From Candidatus Equadaptatus faecalis (GTDB lineage Bacteria > Synergistota > Synergistia > Synergistales > Synergistaceae), in the NCBI GenBank assembly GCA_018065065.1, contig JAGHTZ010000087.1:1-36809 (forward strand): DNA of 36,809 nucleotides. Reading direction: 5' to 3'. The notes beneath the pieces were generated by a model that saw only the letters and a list, made by a program, of their open reading frames with translations, searched no databases and had not been told where the DNA came from. The position numbers and the translations under genes are program-made. Below, one piece after another: positions 21,298 through 30,766 of the stretch. Position 1 is the first letter of the stretch, and every line of letters begins with the position of its first letter.

Positions 21298-23982
21298 CTA
21301 TCTGCCGCAGCAATTTTTGTATTTTTTCCCGCTTCCGCACGGACACGGGTCGTTTCTGCCTATTTTGTTCGCGTTGACTATCGTTCCTGTTTTTGACGCA
21401 GTTGCCTGAACGCCGGGATTTTCGCGTCTTGCCGCTGCCTTCAAATCAAGTTTGTCGTGGCTTTCCGTCCACCTTCTGCGTCTGTTTGCTTCTTCTTCAT
21501 TGACAACGGAAACCTTCAGCGCAAATTCCGTCACGCTTTCGCGCACCTGGGCAAGCATCTGTCTGAACAGATTGTAGGACTCAAACTGGTATTCAAGCAG
21601 CGGATCCTTCTGCCCTATCGCACGCAGACCTATGCCGCGGCGCAGCTCGTCCATGGCAAGCAGATGTTCCTTCCAGTTCGCGTCAAGCGTTGTGAGAAGA
21701 ATATAGCGGAAAACGCCGGCAGACTGTTCCTCTCCCAGTTCCTCTTTCTTATCTTCAAAACGCCTGCTGACGGCTTCCACTATTCTGCCGGACGCCTCGC
21801 GGAGCGCCTCGTAATTTCCGTCAAGCTCTTCAAGACCCGCGGCAATTCCCGGCCAGAACAGTCTGTTTAGCTCTATCGCAACCGCCTTGACATCCATGCG
21901 CTGCTCATCTTCTTCCGCAAAAAGCCTGTCAAGTACGGCTTGGGCGGTGTCTTCCAGAATGCCCTGCACTCTGCCGGCAATGTTTTTGTCTGTCAGAATT
22001 TCGCCGCGCTCCTTGTAGACGGCTTCGCGCTGCTGATTCATAACGTTGTCGTAGGAAAGCAGCTGTTTGCGTATTTCAAAGTGCATCTGTTCCACTTTTT
22101 TCTGGGCATTTTCAATAGCCCTCGAAAGCAGCGGATGCTCTATTCTCTCGCCCTCTTCAAGACCCAGCGTCTGCAGCATTCCGTCAATCTTTTCACCGCC
22201 AAAAAGACGAACAAGGTCGTCCTGAAGCGATATATAGAAACGGCTCTCGCCTGGGTCACCCTGACGCCCCGAGCGTCCGCGCAACTGATTGTCTATGCGG
22301 CGTGACTCGTGGCGTTCAGTACCTATGATATGAAGTCCGCCGGCTGCAAGCACCTTTTCGTGCTCTTCCGCGCAGATTTTCTTAAAGTCGGCAAGAATTT
22401 CCGCATATTCGGCGGCATTTTCGGGCAAAGTCAGCCCGCGTTTCGCAAATTCCTCTTTCGCAAGAAATTCCGCATTGCCGCCCAAAACGATGTCTGTTCC
22501 GCGCCCCGCCATATTCGTCGCAACCGTGACTGCCCCGAAACGCCCAGCCTGCGCAACAATAAGCGCTTCTTTGTCATGCACCTTGGCGTTCAGCACGTTG
22601 TGCGGTATTTTTCTTGCGCGGAGCAGCTTGCTGACCTGCTCTGAATGTTCTATTGACGTGGTGCCCAGAAGAACAGGCTGACCCTTGGCATGGGCTTCGC
22701 ACGCTTCGTCAGCCGCAGCGTTGTATTTTTCAAGCTCCGTGCGGTAAATCGCGTCGTTGTTGTCCGTGCGTATCATCGGCTTGTGCGTCGGAATAACCGC
22801 GACGGGCAGATTGTAAATTTCCTTAAATTCCTCTTCTTCCGTAAGCGCGGTACCGGTCATGCCTCCGAGCTTTCTGTACATGCGGAAATAATTTTGCAGC
22901 GTAATGGTGGCAAGCGTCTGGCTCTCCCTGCCCACCTGTACGCGTTCCTTGGCTTCAATAGCCTGGTGCAGGCCGTCTGAATAGCGGCGTCCTTCCATAA
23001 GACGCCCTGTGAACTCGTCAACTATGATAATCTCGCCGTCTTTGACAACGTAATGAATATCGCGCTTGAAGAGATGATGCGCTTTCAGTGCCTGAGTGAT
23101 TTTGTGAGCCATCGCCGAATTCGCGTAATCGGTAAAAAGCTGCGGCATGTCAAGCAGCTGTTCAGCCCTTGCAATACCGGCTTCCGTAAGCGCAAGATTG
23201 CGTTCCTTCTCGTCAATTTCAAAATCGGTGTTCACGGACAACTGCTTCGCAACCGCGTCGGCAACGCGGTAAGGCTCCGTATCGTCCTCGGAAGGACCTG
23301 AAATGATAAGAGGCGTGCGCGCTTCGTCAATGAGGATAGAGTCAACCTCGTCAACGATGCAGAACTCATGCCCGCGCTGAACCTGCTGCGAAACGGCGAC
23401 AGCCATATTGTCGCGCAGATAGTCAAAGCCGAACTCGCTGTTTGTTCCGTAGGTTATGTCACAGCGGTAAGCCGCGAAACGCTCCTCTTCCTCCATCTGC
23501 GGGGTAATGACGCCTACCGTAAGCCCCATGCCTTTGTAAATCGGGCTCATCCACTCAGCGTCGCGTCCTGCAAGATAATCGTTGACTGTGATAACGTGAA
23601 CGCCCTTGCCGGTCATGGCGTTGAGAACGACCGCAAGAGTTGCGACAAGCGTCTTTCCTTCGCCCGTCTTCATTTCCGCTATTCTGCCTTCGTTCAGCGC
23701 CATAGCACCCATCAACTGCTCGGAGAAATGTCTCAGACCGAGAGTACGGACAGAAACCTCTCGCACACGCGCAAAAACCTCAGGCAGAATGTCTTCCAGC
23801 GTTTCTCCCTGCTCAAGCCTGCCGCGGAAAAACGCCGCAGACTGTGCAAGTTCTTCGTCAGAAAGCTTCTGAATTTCAGGCTCGTAGGAATCAATAATCT
23901 CGACAGTCTTCTCGTATCTTGCAATCAGCCTGTCGTTCGGATCAAGCCCTATTTTTTTGATAAACGATTTAACAAGACCCAT
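21298..23982 (-). CDS. secA: Protein translocase ATPase SecA
   Basis: 894 residues. It has Walker A MKTGEGKTLVATLA, DEVDSILIDEARTPLIISG, ATNMAGRGTDIVLGGN, and a C-terminal SEC-C zinc motif GRNDPCPCGSGKKYKNCCGR. It powers export through SecYEG at the membrane. The start has AAGGAG 8 bases upstream, and a near-consensus promoter precedes it. It is probably the first gene of a unit that also reads the secreted 625-residue protein and argS. The length is typical. Confidence 0.97.
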   Translation of the reverse strand: MGLVKSFIKKIGLDPNDRLIARYEKTVEIIDSYEPEIQKLSDEELAQSAAFFRGRLEQGETLEDILPEVFARVREVSVRTLGLRHFSEQLMGAMALNEGRIAEMKTGEGKTLVATLAVVLNAMTGKGVHVITVNDYLAGRDAEWMSPIYKGMGLTVGVITPQMEEEERFAAYRCDITYGTNSEFGFDYLRDNMAVAVSQQVQRGHEFCIVDEVDSILIDEARTPLIISGPSEDDTEPYRVADAVAKQLSVNTDFEIDEKERNLALTEAGIARAEQLLDMPQLFTDYANSAMAHKITQALKAHHLFKRDIHYVVKDGEIIIVDEFTGRLMEGRRYSDGLHQAIEAKERVQVGRESQTLATITLQNYFRMYRKLGGMTGTALTEEEEFKEIYNLPVAVIPTHKPMIRTDNNDAIYRTELEKYNAAADEACEAHAKGQPVLLGTTSIEHSEQVSKLLRARKIPHNVLNAKVHDKEALIVAQAGRFGAVTVATNMAGRGTDIVLGGNAEFLAKEEFAKRGLTLPENAAEYAEILADFKKICAEEHEKVLAAGGLHIIGTERHESRRIDNQLRGRSGRQGDPGESRFYISLQDDLVRLFGGEKIDGMLQTLGLEEGERIEHPLLSRAIENAQKKVEQMHFEIRKQLLSYDNVMNQQREAVYKERGEILTDKNIAGRVQGILEDTAQAVLDRLFAEEDEQRMDVKAVAIELNRLFWPGIAAGLEELDGNYEALREASGRIVEAVSRRFEDKKEELGEEQSAGVFRYILLTTLDANWKEHLLAMDELRRGIGLRAIGQKDPLLEYQFESYNLFRQMLAQVRESVTEFALKVSVVNEEEANRRRRWTESHDKLDLKAAARRENPGVQATASKTGTIVNANKIGRNDPCPCGSGKKYKNCCGR

Positions 23983-24077
23983 ATATATTCTCCTTTAATT
24001 TCCGCAGTCCGCGCCGGGCTGCAGGAATATGTCTTCTACACCAAAAGCAGCCGCCGGCTTCAGCCGTCGACCGTACT

Positions 24078-24106
24078 ATTATATATGTTTGCGGCACGGA
24101 GGTCAA
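24078..24106 (-). promoter_or_regulatory. Promoter of secA
   Basis: TTGACC (24101-24106) and TATAAT (24078-24083) on the minus strand are exactly 17 bp apart, about 95 bases before the secA ATG. This is one of the best sigma-70 type matches in the window. Confidence 0.8.
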
Positions 24107-24136
24107 AAAATATCTCATGTGCCCCGTCAGTAGATT

Positions 24137-24179
24137 AAAAAACGGAATGCTCCGGTGTTAAAAATTTAAAGTCATTCCG
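24137..24179 (-). terminator. Terminator overlapping the activase stop codon
   Basis: CGGAATG and CATTCCG (24173-24179 and 24143-24149) pair across a 23-base loop, and six T follow on the minus strand. The stop codon of the activase gene lies within the 5' arm/loop boundary. Its long loop makes it weaker than the others. Confidence 0.55.
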
Positions 24180-27100
24180 CAGACGAGCTTGCCATGAGCA
24201 GCTTAAGCCTGTTCAGCCTGTTTGCGTCGCTGACGCTTGCGTCAAAGTCGAGCGCCAGTATGTTCGCGTTTTCGTAGAGCCGTTTCAACTCTTTGATTAC
24301 CCCTTTGCCCGTTATGTGGTCGGGCAGACAGGCAAACGGCTGTATGCAGAGTATGTTTTTTATGCCGTTTTCAAGCATTGCAGCCATTTCTGCCGTGAGC
24401 AGCCAGCCTTCTCCCGCCTGGTTGCTGAAGGAGACGATGCCGCTTGATTTTTCCGCAAGCTCGTGAATGTCGTGTATTTCGCCGAAGCGCGTTCCTTTGA
24501 GCGCTTTTTTTACCGGCGCGCGGAAGCGGTTGAGAAGCTTTATGCCGAACCAACCGCGTATTGCAGGCAGCCAGCTTCCGCCAAGCCTCATTCCTTTGTA
24601 CACGGGATCCATAAGGCAGTAGAAAGCAAAGTTTATGAGGTCGGGCACGTATGCTTCACCGCCTTCTTTTTCTATCGCCGCGACAAGGTTGTCATTCGCT
24701 CCGGCGTGGTATTTGACAAGTATTTCGCCGACAATGCCGATGCGCGGTTTTTTGCCCTCCGTTACGGGCAGGGCGGAAAATTCTTCTATCATTTTCCTGA
24801 TTTCTTTTTTGAACAGCCGCCAGCCGCCTTTGCGGACGTCTTCGCTTACGCGCCGTTTCCAGCGCGCGTACAGCCTTTCCGCGTCTCCTTTGTATATTTC
24901 ATAGGGACGGGTGCGCAGTAGAAGTCTCATCATAAGGTCGCCGTAGAGTACGGAGAGCAGTATGCGCCAGATTATTTTTCGGGATAATTTCAAGCCCTGC
25001 ACGCCGCTGCCTTCCTGCGCGTTGAGCGCTACGACACGCACCTGCGGGTAGCCTGCCGCGTCAAGCGCATGGCGCAGAAGCTTTACGTAGTTGCTTGCAC
25101 GGCAGATTCCGCCTGTCTGCGCGTAGAGGCAGTCTGTCGTTTCAGGGTCGTATTCGCCGCTTTGCATTGCGGTTATGAATTGCCCCACAACTATCGCCGC
25201 CGGATAGCACATATCGTTGTTTATGTAGCGCAGTCCTGTTTCTGCCGCTTCCCTGCCTCCCTGCGGAAGCACCTTAAGCCTTATGCCGCCGGCGGCAAAT
25301 GCCGCCTCAAGAAACTGGAACTGATGTTCGGACATCGGCGGGCAGAGCAGCGTTCTCTGTTTTCCGTGTTTTTCGTGTTCTGTCCGGCACTCTGCCGACG
25401 GGCTGCCTTCTGTTTTTGCCGCAGACGGGCGCCTGCCGGCGTTTATCGCCGCAAGCAGCGAGCGTACGCGTATTCTGACTGCGCCGTTGTTGTTTCCTTC
25501 GTCAACCTTGAGCAGAGTGTAGAGCCTGCCGTGTTTTTCAAGCAGTTCCTGCGTCTGCCCTGAGCTTATGGCATCCAGTCCGCAGCCAAAGGAATCTATC
25601 TGCACAAGCTCCGCTTTTTTGAAGCGTTTGTCCTGCACAACCGCCATTGCCGCCCGGTAAAGCCGCGAGTGGAATACCCACTGGTCTATTACTCCTTCGC
25701 CCGATTCGCCGAGCTCCCCAAGTTCTGTTACGGAGTCTTCGGTAAAGACGGTTACGCCGTATTCGTTTATAAGCCGCGGTATGCCGTGGTTGATTTCGGG
25801 GTCGAGATGGTACGGGTGCCCTGCAAGAATTATTCCGGCTGTGCCGTGTTCCGCCATGTAATCTGCCGCTTCCCTGCCGAAACGCGCGACATCTTCCCTG
25901 AATTTTCTCTGTTCAAGCATGGCAAGGTCTGCCGCCTGCGTTATCCGTCTGCGCGTGATTTCAAATTCTTCAAGACATTCGCACATTGTTTCAATCAGCT
26001 GTTCGCGGCTTTCTATGTTCACTGCAGGGCGCATGAAACTGACGCTTTCTTCGCGCAGTCCGTCTATATTGAGGTACGCAACGTCAGGACAGCCGATTAC
26101 AACGGGACAGTTGAAATTTTTGTCCGCGTCTTTGAATTCTTTTTTTTCCGTCATGAGTATCGGATAGAAGATGCGTTTTACGCCGCGCGCGAGCAGTTCA
26201 GATATGTGGCAGTGCACAAGCTTCGCCGGATAGCAAACAGTCTGCGACGGTATCGTGTCTATCCCCAAATTTTTGTCCGGCCGTTCGGGAGAGAGCTCCA
26301 CGCGGAAGCCAAGCTCCGTAAAGAAGGTGAACCAGAAAGGATAATCTTCATACATGTTAAGCACGCGGGGTATTCCTATTCTGCCGTGCTCCGCTTTTTC
26401 TTCGTCAAGCGGCTTGTAATAATCAAAAAGTCTGGCGTATTTCTGTTCGTACACGTTCGGCGGCAGCTGTTTTTTCTTCGTTTCGCCCGCGCCTGCCGAA
26501 CAGCGGTTTCCGCTGACAAAACGCCTTCCGTCGCTGAATTCCGTGCGCGTCAGCAGACAGTTGTTTCCGCAGCCTCCGCATCTGAAGGTGTGCGCCTCTG
26601 CGGAAAATTTTTCCAAAGCCTCTCTGCCGATAAGACTGCTTTTGTTTTCTCCGCAGCGGTCTTTCGCAAGCAGCGCGGCGCCGTACGCGCCCATAAGCTC
26701 GGGGATGTCAGGACGCACGGCTTCGCGCCCCGAAAGCAGTTCAAAGGCGCGGAGCAGTGCGTTGTTTTTGAAGGTTCCGCCCTGCACGACGATTTTTTTG
26801 CCAAGTTCGTCGCTGCTTCGGATTTTCAGCACCTTGTACAGCGCGTTTTTGACTATTGAATAGACAAGCCCTGCCGATATGTCGCACACATCCGCACCGT
26901 CTTTCTGCGCCTGACGGACGCGCGAATTCATAAATACCGTACAGCGGGAGCCCAAATCAACGGGGGCTTTTGATTTCAGCGCTTCTTCTGCAAATTCCTC
27001 CGCATTCATTTTCAGCGATTCGGCAAAGGTCTGCAGAAACGAGCCGCAGCCTGAGGAACAGGCTTCGTTGAGAAATACTTTGTCTATCGCTCCGTCTTTT

Positions 27101-28395
27101 ATGGTGAGGCATTTCATGTCCTGCCCGCCTATGTCAATAAGAAAATCAACGTCCGGCAGAAATTCGCACGCCGCGCGGCTGTGGGCAACCGTTTCAACTT
27201 CGCCTGTGTCGGCTCCGAAGGCTGCGCGTATCAGATTTTCGCCGTAGCCTGTAACCGCGCTGTATGCAATCTGCGCCGTTTCAGGCAGCTCCCCGTAAAG
27301 CTCTGAAAGAATTGCACGGACGGAGGCAACAGGTTTTCCGGCGCCAAAAACGTAGCGGGAAAAGAGAAGTTCACCGTTTTCGCCGGCAAGCACGGCTTTT
27401 ACGGTCGTGGAACCCGCGTCTATTCCGAGGTAACAGCGTCCGGAATAGCGTGAAAGCTCAGCGCGGTTTACGCGTCCGCTCGAATGTCTTTCAATAAATT
27501 TTTCGTACTCTGCACCGTTTTCAAAAAGCGGAGGCAGAGAGGCAGTTTTACTTCCACTTCGCGACAGGAAATATTTTTCGGCGCGCGACAGAATTTCAGC
27601 GGCGGGCAGGGGCTGTTCCTTTTTTGAAACAAGGGCAGCCCCCGCCGCTACGAAGAGATGCGGATTGTCAGGCACTATGCACTGATCTTCGGACAGTTTC
27701 AGCGTCTCGGCAAAACGCTTTCTGAGTTCGGGAAGAAAATACAGGGGGCCTCCCAGAAACGCCGTCCTTCCGCAAATTCTCCGGCCGCACGCCAGACCGC
27801 TTATCGTCTGGTTTACTATCGCCTGAAAAACAGATGCCGCCGTGTCGGAGCGCGAAGCGCCGTCGTTCATAAGCGCCTGCACGTCCGTTTTCGCAAAAAC
27901 CCCACAGCGCGAGGCTATCGGATAAATTGTGGTGCTGTCTGCGGCAAGTCTGTTCAGTTCCTCAAGCTCAACGCCGAGCAGCGCAGCCATCTGGTCAAGA
28001 AAAGCTCCGGTGCCGCCTGCGCAGGTTTCGTTCATGCGCTGGTCTGCTCCGGAAGTGTCAAAAAAAGTAAGTTTGGCGTCTTCTCCGCCAAGTTCAATGC
28101 TTGCGTCAACGTTTTTGAGAAAGGTTTTTATGCTGCATGAGCATGCAATCTGTTCCTGCACAAAGGCAGCTCCCATTCCTTCGCTCAGGTCAAGGGCGCC
28201 TGAGCCCGTCGTGCAGAGGGTGAACGTGCAGTCGGGAAATTCCCGTGCAAGCTCTGCCGTGAGTTGTTTTACAGTTGTTTTTACGTCTGAAAAATGTCTG
28301 GCGTAACGGCTGAAAAGCAGATTGTTGTCATCGTCAAGAACAACGGCTTTAACCGTTGTGGAGCCTACGTCCAGACCTGCGTGAAGTACGCGCAT
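24172..28395 (-). CDS. Acyl-CoA dehydratase activase-related protein (two ASKHA domains + DUF2229/HgdB-like)
   Basis: 1407 residues. Two activase (BcrA/BadF/BzdG) modules come first: GLDVGSTTVKAVVLD (7-21) with Cys125 (NETCAGGTG) and Cys164 (SRCGVF), and GIDAGSTTVKAVLAG (324-338) with Cys446 (NEACSSGCGSF) and Cys485 (SRCTVF). In HgdC-type activases such Cys pairs bind a [4Fe-4S] cluster between two subunits, and ATP drives an electron to the dehydratase. A Cys cluster follows: C606, C609, C613 and C632. The rest (about 650-1400) is the DUF2229 / HgdB-like region typical of these giant fusions, with C-x-P-type segments (VCYPAKLVHCHI, DMCYPAAIVVGQ). No separate dehydratase gene is next to it, so the substrate is unknown. 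A strong AAGGAGGA site precedes the ATG. Confidence 0.9.
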   Translation of the reverse strand: MRVLHAGLDVGSTTVKAVVLDDDNNLLFSRYARHFSDVKTTVKQLTAELAREFPDCTFTLCTTGSGALDLSEGMGAAFVQEQIACSCSIKTFLKNVDASIELGGEDAKLTFFDTSGADQRMNETCAGGTGAFLDQMAALLGVELEELNRLAADSTTIYPIASRCGVFAKTDVQALMNDGASRSDTAASVFQAIVNQTISGLACGRRICGRTAFLGGPLYFLPELRKRFAETLKLSEDQCIVPDNPHLFVAAGAALVSKKEQPLPAAEILSRAEKYFLSRSGSKTASLPPLFENGAEYEKFIERHSSGRVNRAELSRYSGRCYLGIDAGSTTVKAVLAGENGELLFSRYVFGAGKPVASVRAILSELYGELPETAQIAYSAVTGYGENLIRAAFGADTGEVETVAHSRAACEFLPDVDFLIDIGGQDMKCLTIKDGAIDKVFLNEACSSGCGSFLQTFAESLKMNAEEFAEEALKSKAPVDLGSRCTVFMNSRVRQAQKDGADVCDISAGLVYSIVKNALYKVLKIRSSDELGKKIVVQGGTFKNNALLRAFELLSGREAVRPDIPELMGAYGAALLAKDRCGENKSSLIGREALEKFSAEAHTFRCGGCGNNCLLTRTEFSDGRRFVSGNRCSAGAGETKKKQLPPNVYEQKYARLFDYYKPLDEEKAEHGRIGIPRVLNMYEDYPFWFTFFTELGFRVELSPERPDKNLGIDTIPSQTVCYPAKLVHCHISELLARGVKRIFYPILMTEKKEFKDADKNFNCPVVIGCPDVAYLNIDGLREESVSFMRPAVNIESREQLIETMCECLEEFEITRRRITQAADLAMLEQRKFREDVARFGREAADYMAEHGTAGIILAGHPYHLDPEINHGIPRLINEYGVTVFTEDSVTELGELGESGEGVIDQWVFHSRLYRAAMAVVQDKRFKKAELVQIDSFGCGLDAISSGQTQELLEKHGRLYTLLKVDEGNNNGAVRIRVRSLLAAINAGRRPSAAKTEGSPSAECRTEHEKHGKQRTLLCPPMSEHQFQFLEAAFAAGGIRLKVLPQGGREAAETGLRYINNDMCYPAAIVVGQFITAMQSGEYDPETTDCLYAQTGGICRASNYVKLLRHALDAAGYPQVRVVALNAQEGSGVQGLKLSRKIIWRILLSVLYGDLMMRLLLRTRPYEIYKGDAERLYARWKRRVSEDVRKGGWRLFKKEIRKMIEEFSALPVTEGKKPRIGIVGEILVKYHAGANDNLVAAIEKEGGEAYVPDLINFAFYCLMDPVYKGMRLGGSWLPAIRGWFGIKLLNRFRAPVKKALKGTRFGEIHDIHELAEKSSGIVSFSNQAGEGWLLTAEMAAMLENGIKNILCIQPFACLPDHITGKGVIKELKRLYENANILALDFDASVSDANRLNRLKLLMASSSAE

Positions 28396-28422
28396 GGATA
28401 CTCCTCCTTTTCACGTTTAAAT

Positions 28423-28445
28423 TGCAGGGCACAATACACCCTGCA
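28423..28445 (-). terminator. Weak inverted repeat between the small gene and the activase
   Basis: TGCAGGG and CCCTGCA pair across a 9-base loop in the gap between 28395 and 28462. The minus-strand tail is AT-rich but lacks a T run, so termination is doubtful and it could instead shape the activase leader. Confidence 0.3.
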
Positions 28446-28461
28446 GCGGAAAAGAGGGGGT

Positions 28462-28818
28462 TTAAAGTCTGAGTATTACGCTGCCGGTTTTTTCGGAAAG
28501 AGAATTTGGAATGTCAGACGCGGGCGACTCTGCCGCGCGTCCGCAGGAAAGCTCCGGCGCTGTGCGGAAAGCAGACGCGGCGGAACTGTTTTTGAGCAGT
28601 GCGAGAAGTTTGTGCGCCGAACTGGCGCGTTTAATAATGCCGGAAGCCGAAGCGGTGCTGCAGACCGCAGACAAAACTCCGTTTTCTCCGGAGGAAAGCA
28701 CTCCGGGGACAGACGCCGAAACAAGACAGAAAGACGACAGACAGTGAAGCAGTACAAAAACGGCAAGCACACAGAAAGCAAGACAGCTCCTGTTTCCAAA
28801 AACCGCTCTGTTTTTCAC
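28462..28818 (-). CDS. Small secreted or membrane protein, unknown
   Basis: 118 residues from GTG at 28818, which has GGAGG 9 bases upstream. The N-terminus is basic (KNRAVFGNR), followed by a hydrophobic stretch SCLAFCVLAVFVLLHCLSSF and a likely signal-peptidase cleavage after VSA. The mature part is Ala/Ser-rich (SAVCSTASASGIIKRASSAHKLLALLKNSSAAS) with no recognised domain. It could be one membrane segment rather than a cleaved signal. A promoter about 170-200 bases upstream and the ribosome binding site support it. A longer frame up to 29037 has only a TTG without support. I do not recognise the family. Confidence 0.5.
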   Translation of the reverse strand: MKNRAVFGNRSCLAFCVLAVFVLLHCLSSFCLVSASVPGVLSSGENGVLSAVCSTASASGIIKRASSAHKLLALLKNSSAASAFRTAPELSCGRAAESPASDIPNSLSEKTGSVILRL

Positions 28819-28918
28819 CGCGCGCCACCTCCAGTCAACTCGTTTCAGGTCATAAGGATAACATACAAACACGCAGTCTGTACAGGTAAAATTACTAATA
28901 CCGTTAAAGACTCCGTTA

Positions 28919-28941
28919 TTTGAAAGGCATTCCCTTTCAAA
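28919..28941. repeat. 9-bp inverted repeat in the leader of the small gene
   Basis: TTTGAAAGG CATTC CCTTTCAAA is a perfect 9-bp inverted repeat with a 5-base loop. It lies between the promoter at 28999-29027 and the GTG at 28818, so it would be in the mRNA leader. There is no T-tract on either side, so it is more likely an operator or RNA element than a terminator. The rest of this leader shows nothing I can identify. Confidence 0.5.
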
Positions 28942-28998
28942 GCTGTCACTTACAGAACCTTTCACTTTCAGGAGCTTCCACTTGAGAAGATTGAAAGT

Positions 28999-29027
28999 AA
29001 TGTAAAACAAGAGTAAAGCCTTTTCAA
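28999..29027 (-). promoter_or_regulatory. Promoter for the small secreted-protein gene
   Basis: TTGAAA (29022-29027) and TACATT (28999-29004) on the minus strand are 17 bp apart, between mnmA and the small gene. It could also feed the activase gene through the weak inverted repeat at 28423. Confidence 0.5.
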
Positions 29028-29068
29028 GTGCTGCCAAGCAAAAGTAAATGTGTTAAGCGGACTTTTTC

Positions 29069-30133
29069 CTATTCTATTATTCCTCCGCCGAGGACGCGTT
29101 CCCCGTCGTAAAGAACAACCGACTGCCCGGGGGCAATGCCGCGCTGCGGAGCGTCAAAGGTAATTTTCAGGGAAGCTTCTCCCGTCTGCTCAACCGTTAC
29201 AAACTGTTCAGGCTGGCGGTAACGGAATTTCGCGCAGCAGCGCAGCGGCTCGGATATTGTATCGTATGCAATTAAATTGCATTCCTTTGCCGTCAGTTCT
29301 TTCCTTTCAAGCTGCTTTCCGGTGCCGAGCAGCACTGTGTTTGTCTTTGCGTTTTTCCCGCACACGTACAGCGTTTCCGCTTCCGGAGGAAGGCTGATGC
29401 CGAGATGTTTTCTCTGCCCTGTCGTGTAGTTTATCATTCCCTTGTGGGTGCCGAGAATTTTACCATTTGCGTCAACAAAATTGCCGGGGAGATTTTTCTC
29501 TCCCGTTTTTTTTTCTATAAACTCCGCATATTTTCCGTCAGGAACAAAGCAGATGTCCTGGCTTTCGCTTTTCCGCGCGTTAAGCAGTCCGCTTGCCTCC
29601 GCAAGCGCACGGACTTCCGTCTTTGTCAGCTTTCCGAGAGGAAAGAGCGTGTGCGCAAGCTGCTTCTGAGTCATGCCGTAAAGCACGTAGCTCTGGTCTT
29701 TGCTTTTGTCCGTGCCTTTGGAAAGCGTGTATCTTCCGTTCTCAAAGCCTGTGACCGCGTAGTGCCCCGTGGCGATAAAATCAAAACCGCGGTCAAGCGC
29801 ACGGTCAAGGAACAAGCCGAATTTCAATTTCCGGTTGCACACAATGCAAGGGTTCGGCGTCGCGCCGTTTTTATATACGCTGATGAAATTTTGGATTACT
29901 TCCCGCCTGAATTCAGCACGGCAGTCAAAGACGTGAAACGGGATGCCGAGCCTTTTTGCAACGGTTTCGGCATCTGAAATATCGGACGCTGCGCTTTCGG
30001 AAAGGCTGTCGTCCAAAAGCCTCATTACAGCGCCTTCAACCTCGAAGCCCTGCCGTTTGAGCAGCAGGGCGGCGGCGGAGCTGTCAACTCCGCCGGACAT
30101 TGCAACAAGGACTTTTCCGTCTTTTTCCGTCAT
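29069..30133 (-). CDS. mnmA: tRNA-specific 2-thiouridylase MnmA
   Basis: 354 residues. It has the PP-loop VAMSGGVDSSAAALLLK at about 10-26, the catalytic Cys in NPCIVCNRKLKFG and the second Cys in SQDICFVPDG, and GHYAV. It transfers sulfur to U34 of tRNAs for Glu, Gln and Lys. It starts 15 bases after the HD-domain gene, in the same direction, and is read from the same unit. Length is typical. Confidence 0.96.
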   Translation of the reverse strand: MTEKDGKVLVAMSGGVDSSAAALLLKRQGFEVEGAVMRLLDDSLSESAASDISDAETVAKRLGIPFHVFDCRAEFRREVIQNFISVYKNGATPNPCIVCNRKLKFGLFLDRALDRGFDFIATGHYAVTGFENGRYTLSKGTDKSKDQSYVLYGMTQKQLAHTLFPLGKLTKTEVRALAEASGLLNARKSESQDICFVPDGKYAEFIEKKTGEKNLPGNFVDANGKILGTHKGMINYTTGQRKHLGISLPPEAETLYVCGKNAKTNTVLLGTGKQLERKELTAKECNLIAYDTISEPLRCCAKFRYRQPEQFVTVEQTGEASLKITFDAPQRGIAPGQSVVLYDGERVLGGGIIE

Positions 30134-30148
30134 GCCGGTTTCAGCCGT

Positions 30149-30727
30149 CTAAAGCTTTGCGATTTCTTCGTTAAGTTCAGTTTCGCACGCTCTCATGGCT
30201 TCAAGTGTTTTTGAAAGCAGTTCATCAAGCTCCCAGCCGAGCATTTCGGCGCCCTGGCGTATTACGTCGCGCGAACAGCCTGCCGCAAACGATTTGTCTT
30301 TGAATTTCTTTTTGAGACTTTTCAGCTCCATGTCCTGCACCGATTTTGACGGGCGCATAAGGGCGGCGGCGCCTATCAGGCCTGTAAGCTCGTCCGTTGC
30401 AAAGAGAATTTTTTCCATAAGCAGTTCAGGCTTCACATCGCTGCAAAGTCCGTATCCGTGGCTGCACACCGCATGTATCACGCCGTCGTCCGCGCCTGCT
30501 TCGCGCAGCATTTCAGGCGCTTTCTGACAGTGCTGCTCCGGATAGAGCTCGAAATCGACGTCGTGGAGCATACCGATTATTTCCCAGTATTCCGCGTCTT
30601 CGCCCACTTCCAGGGCAAACTGTTTCATTACCTTGCCGACCGTCAGCGCGTGCTGAAGATGGAATTTGTCCTTATTGTACTTTCTTACCGTTTCCCATGC
30701 CTGTTCCTTCGTAATTGAACCGTTCAC
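30149..30727 (-). CDS. HD-domain phosphohydrolase-like protein
   Basis: 192 residues. HLQHALTVGKVMKQFA (23-38) and the HD pair at 55-56 in MLHDVDFELYPEQH give the metal-binding set, with a later VIHAVCSHGYGLC. The substrate is unknown; relatives are annotated as HDIG-domain hydrolases. The start is GTG at 30727, with GGAGG 8 bases upstream. A TATAAT on the minus strand (30767-30772) precedes it, with a weak -35. Confidence 0.8.
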   Translation of the reverse strand: MNGSITKEQAWETVRKYNKDKFHLQHALTVGKVMKQFALEVGEDAEYWEIIGMLHDVDFELYPEQHCQKAPEMLREAGADDGVIHAVCSHGYGLCSDVKPELLMEKILFATDELTGLIGAAALMRPSKSVQDMELKSLKKKFKDKSFAAGCSRDVIRQGAEMLGWELDELLSKTLEAMRACETELNEEIAKL

Positions 30728-30766
30728 AGCAAAAGCCTCCGTATGTTGAATTTTGTCGCTTGAACA

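Noticed and set aside
25669-26859. 396-codon plus-strand ORF opposite the activase gene
   Set aside because: It lies wholly antisense to a clear 1407-residue gene and its translation is Phe/Val/Arg-rich without motifs, as expected from a shadow frame.
28511-28747. Plus-strand ORF over the small secreted-protein gene
   Set aside because: Opposite strand has a ribosome binding site and signal-like N-terminus; the plus frame has neither a good start site nor a recognisable domain.
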